DNA of 64,000 bases from Virgibacillus sp. NKC19-16 (lineage in GTDB: Bacteria > Bacillota > Bacilli > Bacillales > Amphibacillaceae): NCBI RefSeq assembly GCF_021560035.1, contig NZ_CP074373.1, forward strand, positions 740,001-804,000, given 5' to 3'. Below, piece after piece: positions 48,170 to 55,473 of this stretch. The notes under the pieces were generated by a model. It had not been told where the DNA came from, did not search any database, and saw nothing but the letters and a program-made list of their open reading frames with translations. Within the stretch, counting starts at the first letter, position 1. Each line of letters opens with the position of its first letter. A program made the position numbers and the translations under genes.

Positions 48170-48276
48170 GTTTAATAAGTATCTTAACCGCGCAATTGGA
48201 CAAAAAGAACAGTCGAATCTTGTGCTAATGGATGCTTTTCTGGGATAACAGGAAAGCCCATACATAACAATCAATG

Positions 48277-48353
48277 GAGCGCGATACCCGAATAAATATG
48301 TGCCGTAATACGAAGGGCGCGATAACCGAATAAATATGTGCAGCAATAGGGCT
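48277..48353. repeat. Two tandem copies of a GCGCGATA-type repeat
   Basis: GCGCGATACCCGAATAAATA then TGTGCCGTAATA (48280) and GCGCGATAACCGAATAAATA then TGTGCAGCAATAGGG (48318). A close copy, GGGCGCTATAACCGAATAAA then TATGGGCAACAATAGAGCC, is at 53764. Members of the dispersed GGGCGC repeat family. Confidence 0.75.
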
Positions 48354-48643
48354 ATTTCCTTTGTAAAAATGCTTGGACCTGGCTTTCTCCTTTGGCGATA
48401 TCCAGGCCGATAACTGGGTCCATATGTGATCACAACTCCTTTAATAGATTCGCCGGTACGCCTCTAATATCACTTGTAGTTTCATAGCTTCGCTTGTTAT
48501 GCGGGATCGCATCCCAACCAGCCTCAAACATGTTTCTACAAGGAGGGGGTGGACAGTATTACGGACGGGATCGGTGTCCCACGGGCCAGATCGTCCTACC
48601 CCGACTACCTCAAGCATAAAACCTATTAAAAATAGGTCAACCA
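48354..48643 (-). mobile_element. Truncated IS110 copy (5' end and bridge-RNA region)
   Basis: Nearly identical to 36930-37212: codes for the first 23 residues of the transposase (MDPVIGLDIAKGESQVQAFL) and the noncoding end to AAAAATAGGTCAACCAG. The rest of the transposase is deleted. Loop sequences differ from the full copy. Confidence 0.88.
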
Positions 48644-48675
48644 GAAATGTAAAATGATTGGCTGACCTTATAATA

Positions 48676-48700
48676 CGAAGGGCCAGATTGTGGAAGAAAG
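48676..48700. repeat. GGGCC-type short repeat F
   Basis: GAAGGGCCAGATTGTGGAAG then AAAGT, matching the copy at 32742. Upstream of a small membrane-protein gene. Confidence 0.6.
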
Positions 48701-48752
48701 TTTTCACACATTCATGTAGAATAAAAATAATTGAGGTTATGATTAAAAGGGA

Positions 48753-48920
48753 GTGATAATCATTACTGGGAAAATTATACTAAGCACGTTTATTGTTTTT
48801 GTTGCAATAATATTAAGTTTCATATCAAAAAGTTTAATTTCAACTGTTTCTTTTTGGGTACTATCGTGTCTTTCAATATATTTATTGTTTGGGGAAAGAG
48901 GCAAGGAAAATTCACCATAG
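48753..48920 (+). CDS. Small membrane protein of unknown function
   Basis: About 55 aa, two membrane segments (IILSTFIVFVAIILSFI and ISTVSFWVLSCLSIYLLF). GTG 48753 is inside the AAAAGGGAG site; ATT 48762 is better spaced. The leader is shared with the gene at 32780. Followed by CTAACGGGCGC (48949). Confidence 0.5.
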   Translation: MIIITGKIILSTFIVFVAIILSFISKSLISTVSFWVLSCLSIYLLFGERGKENSP

Positions 48921-48948
48921 AAAGATTTTCTTATTACGCTAACGGGCG

Positions 48949-48960
48949 CCGTTCGACAAG
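48949..48960. repeat. GGGCGC repeat G
   Basis: CTAACGGGCGCC, the same core as at 33152 and 53761, directly before the second group II intron. Confidence 0.55.
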
Positions 48961-48961
48961 C

Positions 48962-51590
48962 TATGCTATAAGCGCTTTGAAGCGTGAAATGCAGCGGATT
49001 ACTTATAGTTAATCCAAACTTTACAACGGAGGATGGGAATGAAGGAACCATGTTTCCCGAAACCATCCCGTCAATACTCCTGCTTGCGTCATGACTGGCA
49101 GGTCATGGGGTTTGAAGTACAGGTAGATTCGGCAGAACGAAGGCTGAAGCCACTCCGTAGGAGAAGGTATGCCAACTGATATGCCGCGCGGCTGAAAAAC
49201 TGGATATGGTGAGAATGGTTTCAGCGAAATGAAACTGACGAATAACCGAATATACAGGTCTAAAGTTTGAACATAGGGAAACTTATGTCCTATCTAGCGA
49301 TGGGGTGAGTGGTGTGCAGTAAAAATGCGCCCTATGAAACACGCTATACCGGACAAAGGCGGTATCCAGCTCACAGGCTTCCAGGGGAACACCTAAGTTC
49401 AGTACGGATAGCTAGGTTGTAAGGGACTTGGAAAACAAGGAACGTTGAAACAAGGACTGTCATCCGAAACGGTTGCTATAAGGCTTATGCCAAAAAGCAT
49501 TTATCCTTGCGAGGGTAGGGGCATGACTGACGAAGTTCCTGTAATGGGAATGGAGGAACAGCCCCAAGTCTAATGAAATGAAAAGTTATTTTCCACACGT
49601 GCATTGCACCGGTCGGGTAGGAACGTGGGAACATCACTCCAATAGGAGGGATGCCACAGTGCAAGCTTTGCGATATTGGGATTACTACGATATGACGGAA
49701 ACGTTTACGGATCTGTATGATAAAAGTTTGAATCAACAAGCTTTTTCACATCTTTATGATGTTATCACATCAAGAGAAAATATCTTGCTTGCTTATCGTA
49801 CTATCAAGTCCAACAAAGGGTCTAAGACACCTGGAACGGATAGAAGAACGATAAGCGATATGAAAAAATGGTCTGAGGAAAAACTTATGATGGAAATCCA
49901 AAACCAGCTAGAAAACTATTGTCCGAAAAAGGTTAGACGAAAATGGATTGAAAAAGATAATGGAAAGTGGAGACCCCTTGGCATCCCTTGTATGTTAGAT
50001 CGAATCATTCAACAATGTTTTAAACAGGTACTTGAACCGATTGCGGAAGCCCAGTTCTATAATCATAGTTACGGATTTAGACCATTACGTTCTGCGCATC
50101 ACGCCATGGCAAGAATTCAATTTCTAATCAATCAAGCCCATTTTCATTTTGTGGTGGATATTGATATAAAGGGATTCTTTGACCATATTAACCATACATT
50201 ACTTATTAAGCAACTATGGAATATGGGAATTCAAGACCGAAAGGTACTAGCTTGTATTGCCAAAATGCTCAAAGCTGAAATAGATGGTGAAGGGATACCA
50301 TCTCAAGGCGTTCCACAGGGTGGATTGTTATCAACTTTACTTGCAAACATTGTGTTGAATGACCTCGACCAGTGGGTTGCGGGACAGTGGGAGTTCTTCC
50401 CTCTTTCCAAATCCTTTCAATCTAGGACTGGTGAAACACTAGCCAAAAAGCGTACTAATCTGAAAGAAGGCTATCTCGTACGCTATGCGGATGATTTTAA
50501 AATCTTATGTAAGGATGGAAAAACAGCTCAAAAATGGTATCATGCCGTAAGGCTATATCTCAAGGACCACTTGGGACTGGACATTTCGCCCGAAAAATCA
50601 CAGATAGTGAATTTGCGAAAGAGAGAATCCGAATTTCTAGGATTCACCATCCGGGCTGACGTAAAGGGTAAAAAACGTGTTGCACGCACCGGCATTAAAG
50701 CGAGTAAAAAACGTAAAATCAAAGAGGAGGCAAAGAAACTAATTCGAAGAATTAGAACCTCTCCTTCGGCGATGAATGCGTTGCTTTTCAATAGTTTTGT
50801 TTTGGGAATTCATCAATATTTCAAAAGGGCTACCAAGGTTAATCTCGAGTTTTCACGTCTTGCCTATGATTTAGGTGCGTTCATCTACAATCAGCTTAGA
50901 CCAGTAGGTAAATATGGTCACCCAGCTAATCCGCCACCAACTTATAAAAAAATGTATCTTAATAGATTTAAAACATTTCAAATCGCTGGTGTATATCTAT
51001 TTCCACTTGCGGATGTAAAAACTTTGAATACCTTTGGGTTTACTCCAAAAATGACGCCCTTCACGGAAGAAGGAAGGAATATGATACACAAAAAGTTGCG
51101 TTCGGACATCCAAAGTGAAATAGGCTTACTCATGAAATCAACACTTCCAAACCGAAGTATTGAATACATGGATAACCGAATCAGCAGGTACAGTATGAAG
51201 ATGGGAAAATGTGAAATCACAGGCGTGGAATTGTCCGCGGCTGAGGTTCATTGCCACCATTATGTACCTTTAAGTCTTGGCGGAAACGACCAATTTGATA
51301 ACCTTCGTATCCTGCATAAAGGGATACACAAGTTAATTCATGCCACTAATAAAAAGATGATTGATGGACTTATAAAAGAGTTTCAGCTTACTGGAGACAT
51401 GATAAATAAAGTCAATCGTTTCCGTAGGAAATGTGAGCTTGAAACAATTTGAAAATCTCAAACAATAAGTAACGAGGAACTTATAACTCAGTATATTTTG
51501 TTAGATGGAACGCGGAGTGCGGGGAAACCTGCACGCTCCGTGTGGAGCAGGGGAAAAGCTGGAGATGACTTCAAATGCTTACCTATTGCT
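48962..51590 (+). mobile_element. Group II intron with multifunctional ORF
   Basis: About 600 bases of structured RNA precede the ORF. Domain V is GGAGTGCGGGG-aaa-CCTGCACGCTCC (51514-51539), followed by domain VI GGGAAAAGCTGGAGATGACT; the 3' end is near CTTACCTAT (51590). The 5' boundary is approximate. Its domain V differs from that of the intron at 45833. Confidence 0.8.
49692..51452 (+). CDS. ltrA: Group II intron reverse transcriptase/maturase/endonuclease
   Basis: About 586 aa from ATG 49692 (MTETFTDLYDKSLNQQAF); the frame reaches 49578 through intron RNA. RT motifs: IKSNKGSKTPGTDRRTI, FVVDIDIKGFFDHINH, GVPQGGLLSTLLANI, LVRYADDFKILCK (catalytic YADD). Maturase X domain follows (SALNALLFNSFV-like region). 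C-terminal HNH: CEITGVELSAAEVHCHHYVP and NLRILHKGIHKLIH. Complete, likely active. Confidence 0.95.
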   Translation: MTETFTDLYDKSLNQQAFSHLYDVITSRENILLAYRTIKSNKGSKTPGTDRRTISDMKKWSEEKLMMEIQNQLENYCPKKVRRKWIEKDNGKWRPLGIPCMLDRIIQQCFKQVLEPIAEAQFYNHSYGFRPLRSAHHAMARIQFLINQAHFHFVVDIDIKGFFDHINHTLLIKQLWNMGIQDRKVLACIAKMLKAEIDGEGIPSQGVPQGGLLSTLLANIVLNDLDQWVAGQWEFFPLSKSFQSRTGETLAKKRTNLKEGYLVRYADDFKILCKDGKTAQKWYHAVRLYLKDHLGLDISPEKSQIVNLRKRESEFLGFTIRADVKGKKRVARTGIKASKKRKIKEEAKKLIRRIRTSPSAMNALLFNSFVLGIHQYFKRATKVNLEFSRLAYDLGAFIYNQLRPVGKYGHPANPPPTYKKMYLNRFKTFQIAGVYLFPLADVKTLNTFGFTPKMTPFTEEGRNMIHKKLRSDIQSEIGLLMKSTLPNRSIEYMDNRISRYSMKMGKCEITGVELSAAEVHCHHYVPLSLGGNDQFDNLRILHKGIHKLIHATNKKMIDGLIKEFQLTGDMINKVNRFRRKCELETI

Positions 51591-51666
51591 GACTAATCAG
51601 GAATAAGTATTTATCCTTCAAACGAATGAAAGGATCAGATGGAGGTGGCTTAGCGGAGGAATCAAT

Positions 51667-51813
51667 ATGTTTAAAAATAGTATCATTATTGCAGTGATAT
51701 TTTTTGCTGTATTTACAATCAAGGATTTAATTTTTAATGAAAAAATACAGTGGATAGATAATATTGTACTTTTTGTTTTGACATTCTTGACTTATTTTTT
51801 ATGGGTATGGTGA
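51667..51813 (+). CDS. Small membrane protein
   Basis: 48 aa: two hydrophobic segments (SIIIAVIFFAVFTI and NIVLFVLTFLTYFLWVW). GGAGG eight bases before ATG 51667. No family recognised. Confidence 0.5.
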   Translation: MFKNSIIIAVIFFAVFTIKDLIFNEKIQWIDNIVLFVLTFLTYFLWVW

Positions 51814-51934
51814 AAAAACCATATGATTGGAATAGAAATAAAAAACAAGATAGTGTTGATCTTTCTGTCGCAACCAGGCGCTTATCTGGAAGGTAGAAGG
51901 ACTGGAGCATAATAACTAGAGAGAAGGGGTTGTT

Positions 51935-52132
51935 TTGATTAGTCTCTTGGAAAACATTTATGGAGCATCTATAGCAGTACTACTTATATGTGCATTCATT
52001 TTTTATAAATATCTAAAAGGGATCAAACGGGAGAGAAAACTCACTCCCTTTGAATTTACTATGTTTTTAATAACTCAATTTGCAGTATTTCTATGGTTAG
52101 CCAGCTTTCTTCTTCTTAATTATGGAGTTTGA
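51935..52132 (+). CDS. Small membrane protein
   Basis: 65 aa with two membrane segments separated by a basic loop (KYLKGIKRERKLTPFEF). TTG start 51935 after GAAGGGG. No family recognised. A GGGCGC repeat follows at 52184, as with other small genes here. Confidence 0.5.
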   Translation: MISLLENIYGASIAVLLICAFIFYKYLKGIKRERKLTPFEFTMFLITQFAVFLWLASFLLLNYGV

Positions 52133-52152
52133 ATTGACCTATAAATTACTAG

Positions 52153-52240
52153 ACAATACCAGCTAAAATCAGAAAAAAATATTACGATCGGGCGCAAATC
52201 CGGAATAAAGGACAGCGCCCAAATTTCCATTGTAGGGCCA
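52153..52240. repeat. GGGCGC repeat H (longest copy)
   Basis: CAATACCAGCTAA...ATTACGATCGGGCGC, then aaatccggaataaaggaca, then GCGCCCAAATTTCC. GGGCGC and GCGCCC form a perfect hairpin. Parts match both flanks of the IS110 element at 35670 and 37241. Confidence 0.65.
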
Positions 52241-52302
52241 TATTCTTGAAGAACTAATTAATTTATTAAACTTATCGAGAATGCCACAAGGTAATCTCTC
52301 AA

Positions 52303-52710
52303 TCACTTTTTGCCAAAAGGTATGGCTATTCTGTTCCAGAGATTTACTACATTTATCATCATAACTATTCCTGTATATTCTTTATCTGAGAAGTGCTTCG
52401 TTATTTTGCTGTAAAAGTCGTCCGTAATTTTATTTTGAGCTATTAATGTTATTTTTTCTGCCAACTCCAAGCATAGGCGTTCTTTTTCTGAAAAAACATC
52501 TGTCTGTCTCCAGTTGTTTAGTGCAGAAATCCTCTTGTTTTCACCAAGTTTTATTGCCTTTTTTGAATGTAAATTAATACAATAGGAGCAACCATTAATT
52601 TGTGAAATCTGGAGTTTCATCAACTCTGAAAATCCTTTGTCTAATGTTATCTTTCTTGTTAACGATTCAAGTTTCACTACAACGCTCAACATTTTTGGTG
52701 CCAAAACCAT
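52303..52710 (-). CDS. AhpD-like carboxymuconolactone decarboxylase family protein
   Basis: 135 aa. Active-site pattern MKLQISQINGCSYCINLHSKK is seen in part: CSYC plus His seven residues on, with an upstream Glu/Lys helix, as in AhpD-like peroxidase partners. The start 52710 lacks a ribosome site; upstream GAGGAG and ATGAATAAAAGTATAAAC would add MNKSIN if one A (near 52712) were absent. Adjacent to an ECF41 sigma gene, whose usual target is such a gene; promoter at 52774-52800. Confidence 0.85.
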   Translation of the reverse strand: MVLAPKMLSVVVKLESLTRKITLDKGFSELMKLQISQINGCSYCINLHSKKAIKLGENKRISALNNWRQTDVFSEKERLCLELAEKITLIAQNKITDDFYSKITKHFSDKEYTGIVMMINVVNLWNRIAIPFGKK

Positions 52711-52773
52711 ATTAGTTTATACTTTTATTCATAAGGCACAGCTCCTCATCAATTTTTTGGTCTTCATTAATAA

Positions 52774-52800
52774 GACAAAATAGAGAAGCGATTTGTGACA
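52774..52800 (-). promoter_or_regulatory. Putative ECF41 promoter
   Basis: On the minus strand TGTCACA, 17 bases, GTC: close to the reported ECF41 promoter (TGTCACA...CGTC). It lies between the sigma gene and the AhpD-like gene. Confidence 0.65.
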
Positions 52801-52820
52801 TTAAGGAACAAAAATATGCG

Positions 52821-53666
52821 TTAACTTGTTTGGGTTTGAAACAATATAGATTCTCTGTATTTTTTCTGATTTGGGTCTAATTCAAAACAGACAACTCTGA
52901 GCGGGTGTCCATCTTTTACTTGTAGGATTCCTTTTTGACCATTAACCACTACAGGGAGAAGTTCTCCTATGATGCCTGTCTTATTAATAACGCCTTTAAG
53001 AAATGCCAGTACGCGATGTTTGTTTACAATTGGATATAGAGCAGAAGGCACCTTTCCTCCGCCGTCTGTAACAAGGACAACATCTTCGGAGAGAACGTCA
53101 ATAAATTCTTCAACATCTCCTGTCTTTGAAGCTTCTATGAAAGATTTCGTCAGGGAAACCACTTGTTCCGTATTTTGTAAATGAACAGGTAAATCATTTT
53201 TTAATTTTTGTTTAGCACGACTGTAGATTTTACGGCAGTTGGCTTCCGATTTTTCCAGTACCTCAGCAATATCCTTATAGTTATAACTGAATGCTTCTCT
53301 TAGTACGAATACGGCTCTTTCTAAAGATGACAGACGTTCCATTAAAACGAGAAAGGCATAAGAGACTGTCTCCTCTTTTATGATCTTATTTAAAGGCTGT
53401 TGTGTTGAGCCGATATTGGGTTCAGGTAACCATGGACCAGTGTAGATTTCTCTTCTGTGACGTGGTGAATTTAAAAAGTTGAGGCAGCGGTTTGTTACCA
53501 TTTTTGCAAGATACGCTTGGAGGTTTTTAACTTGACTGGTGTCAATCTTAAGCTCCAAAAATAAATCATGAACGATATCTTCTGCGTCAGTAACTGATCC
53601 AAGCATGCGGTACGCAATAGAAAAAAGAAACGGTTGATAAGTCTTATATAATGTCTCCAAGTCCAT
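52821..53666 (-). CDS. ECF41-type sigma factor (SigJ-like)
   Basis: 281 aa. Region 2 YKTYQPFLFSIAYRMLGSVT then DAEDIVHDLF, region 4 LSSLERAVFVLREAFSYNYK then DIAEVLEKSEANCRKIYSRA, and a C-terminal SnoaL-like domain (about 170-281) with DGGGKVPSA, matching the DGGGKxxA motif of ECF41. This domain replaces an anti-sigma factor and modulates activity. No anti-sigma gene nearby, as expected. Directs expression of the downstream AhpD-like gene. Confidence 0.92.
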   Translation of the reverse strand: MDLETLYKTYQPFLFSIAYRMLGSVTDAEDIVHDLFLELKIDTSQVKNLQAYLAKMVTNRCLNFLNSPRHRREIYTGPWLPEPNIGSTQQPLNKIIKEETVSYAFLVLMERLSSLERAVFVLREAFSYNYKDIAEVLEKSEANCRKIYSRAKQKLKNDLPVHLQNTEQVVSLTKSFIEASKTGDVEEFIDVLSEDVVLVTDGGGKVPSALYPIVNKHRVLAFLKGVINKTGIIGELLPVVVNGQKGILQVKDGHPLRVVCFELDPNQKKYRESILFQTQTS

Positions 53667-53756
53667 GACTGCATCACCTATTTCTAAAAGTTACCTTAAG
53701 TTTATACTAATTTAATTTTATACGATATATTAATTGAAGACCATCTTATCGGTTTT

Positions 53757-53805
53757 TAACTAACGGGCGCTATAACCGAATAAATATGGGCAACAATAGA
53801 GCCAT
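53757..53805. repeat. GGGCGC repeat I
   Basis: ACTAACGGGCGCTATAACCG then AATAAATATGGGCAACAATAGAGCC. GGCgCTAT and ATAGaGCC form a hairpin. Close to the pair at 48277. Confidence 0.65.
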
Positions 53806-53870
53806 TATCTGGAATAAGAAATAAAGAGCTAATGTAAAGAGAATAGGAAAATTTCACATACCAAAGGTTG

Positions 53871-54416
53871 TTATTGATAATGCTGGTCCAGTTGTTTGAA
53901 TTTGTTAAGTACGTATTTGAATACAACTGCTATTATAATATAAGGAAAAAATGAATAGACATGCTCCCAATGGTAGGGTTCATATATCTGTAACCACACC
54001 AAAAGTGGTTCCAACATAAACGCGAAAACAAAAGCATTTATTGTTGCAGCAATTAAAAAAGCTTTCCATGTTTTAAAATACTGGTAAACCATCATATAAA
54101 TAATAGGCATTTGCAGTTTGTGTATTTCGATAGTTAAAGGTACAGGTGTTAACGTATTTGGATAATGCCATAATCCTAATGAAACACCTATTGTATCCCC
54201 CATTATTGCTATAGTTGCTACCATAAATCCGTACGTGATAATCTCGAAAATTCTTTTTTTATCTAGAATAATGAACCATACAATAAAAAGACCAATGGTT
54301 GTAACTAAAAGAACCCACCAACTAAAGGTAAATAAGGTCTCATTCAACCAATACTCTATTCTTGTATCTCTAAACTGCTCGGTTAATTCAATAACATCTT
54401 GCCAAGTAGGTTGCAT
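53871..54416 (-). CDS. CBO0543-family membrane protein
   Basis: 181 aa with five to six hydrophobic segments and the family-type LGLWHYPNTLTPVPLTIE (about residue 85) and WLQIYEPYHWEHVYSF. Function unknown; family common in spore-formers. A paralogue is directly upstream (13-base gap), so the two are cotranscribed. Confidence 0.75.
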   Translation of the reverse strand: MQPTWQDVIELTEQFRDTRIEYWLNETLFTFSWWVLLVTTIGLFIVWFIILDKKRIFEIITYGFMVATIAIMGDTIGVSLGLWHYPNTLTPVPLTIEIHKLQMPIIYMMVYQYFKTWKAFLIAATINAFVFAFMLEPLLVWLQIYEPYHWEHVYSFFPYIIIAVVFKYVLNKFKQLDQHYQ

Positions 54417-54428
54417 CCTGCCTCCCTC

Positions 54429-54935
54429 CTAAGTTGGAATTATTATTAATGAATGATTTGACGCCCACTTATGATGGATGTAAAAAATAATAAATAAAAT
54501 CCAGTCAGCAGCATATGAGAAACCTATGTTCCACCATAAGCCATGCTCAATAAAGCCAATATACAAAAAAAGTAGCTCAAGTAATATTGCGAATATAGAC
54601 CAATAAAATATATGGCGTGTAACTGATAAAACTGTTTGCTTTTTGGGTAATGACTGAAGAAAAAAATAGATAACTACAAAGTATAATCCAAATCTATTCA
54701 ATAATTGAATATAAAATAGTTCTATCTTTGTTCCTGGATAGTGCCATAAAGGATAAACAAACATCATCAAATCGGTAATCAAAGCTAAAATAATACCTAC
54801 GTACCCTGTTAATACAAACAGTGGGAATTTCTTTTTATTAGAAAAAGAGAAAAATGCTATCCAACTTATTATAAAAGTGACTGTTCCAATGAGCACTAAA
54901 TAAGCACCTTCTCTCATCAGTCTGCCTTGTACCAA
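54429..54935 (-). CDS. CBO0543-family membrane protein (paralogue)
   Basis: 168 aa, five hydrophobic segments; YPLWHYPGTKIELFYIQLLN corresponds to LWHYPNTLTP in the partner, and the C-terminus has a WWNIGFSYAADWILFIIFY segment. Function unknown. Confidence 0.7.
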   Translation of the reverse strand: MVQGRLMREGAYLVLIGTVTFIISWIAFFSFSNKKKFPLFVLTGYVGIILALITDLMMFVYPLWHYPGTKIELFYIQLLNRFGLYFVVIYFFLQSLPKKQTVLSVTRHIFYWSIFAILLELLFLYIGFIEHGLWWNIGFSYAADWILFIIFYIHHKWASNHSLIIIPT

Positions 54936-55099
54936 TTGTTAATGATATCTTTTTACAATAACTCGAAAATATACTTATTAGCGTTTTAATGCTGAGACTA
55001 TTCTATAAACGGGAGAGTTTCTTTAACTCTTTATCCCTATACATATTCCCCCAAAAAAGGAAGGATAATTTAAAACTTGCCCTCTAGAGGAATTGATTT

Positions 55100-55451
55100 A
55101 TGAATACGCAGTCCAATGTGGAATTAAGCTCGGCAGAAATCGCAAGTCTTTGGAGAAATTATCAAAGTGATTCAATGGCTATACAGTATTATTAGTTATG
55201 CATTGAGCCAGGTTGAAGATGAAGACATACGCTCCGTGCTGGAGTTTGCTTTAAATCTATCCCACCAACACGTCCAATTTATCCAAAATCTGCTCACCAA
55301 TGAACAAATTGCTGTACGCAATGGGTTTACAGCACAGGATGTGAATTTAAACGCACCAAGATTATTTACCGATGATTTAATCTTATTGAGACAGAAATGT
55401 GTGAGATGTTTAATATATATAATACACAGGGTAGAGTACTACAAATATTAA
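55100..55451 (+). pseudogene. DUF3231 protein, frameshifted and truncated
   Basis: First frame MNTQSNVELSSAEIASLWRN then YQSDSMAIQYY-stop; second frame continues IISYALSQVEDEDIRSVLEF and FTAQDVNLNAPRLFTDDLIL. Together these are the first repeat of DUF3231 (spore-associated, ferritin-like). One base is missing near 55183. The second half of the family is absent. Confidence 0.75.
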
Positions 55452-55473
55452 GAAGGGAAAGGAGAGGAGCAAA

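Noticed and set aside
48277-48353. GCGCGATA repeats as CRISPR
   Set aside because: Only two adjacent units with imperfect repeats, and single copies elsewhere; no cas genes.
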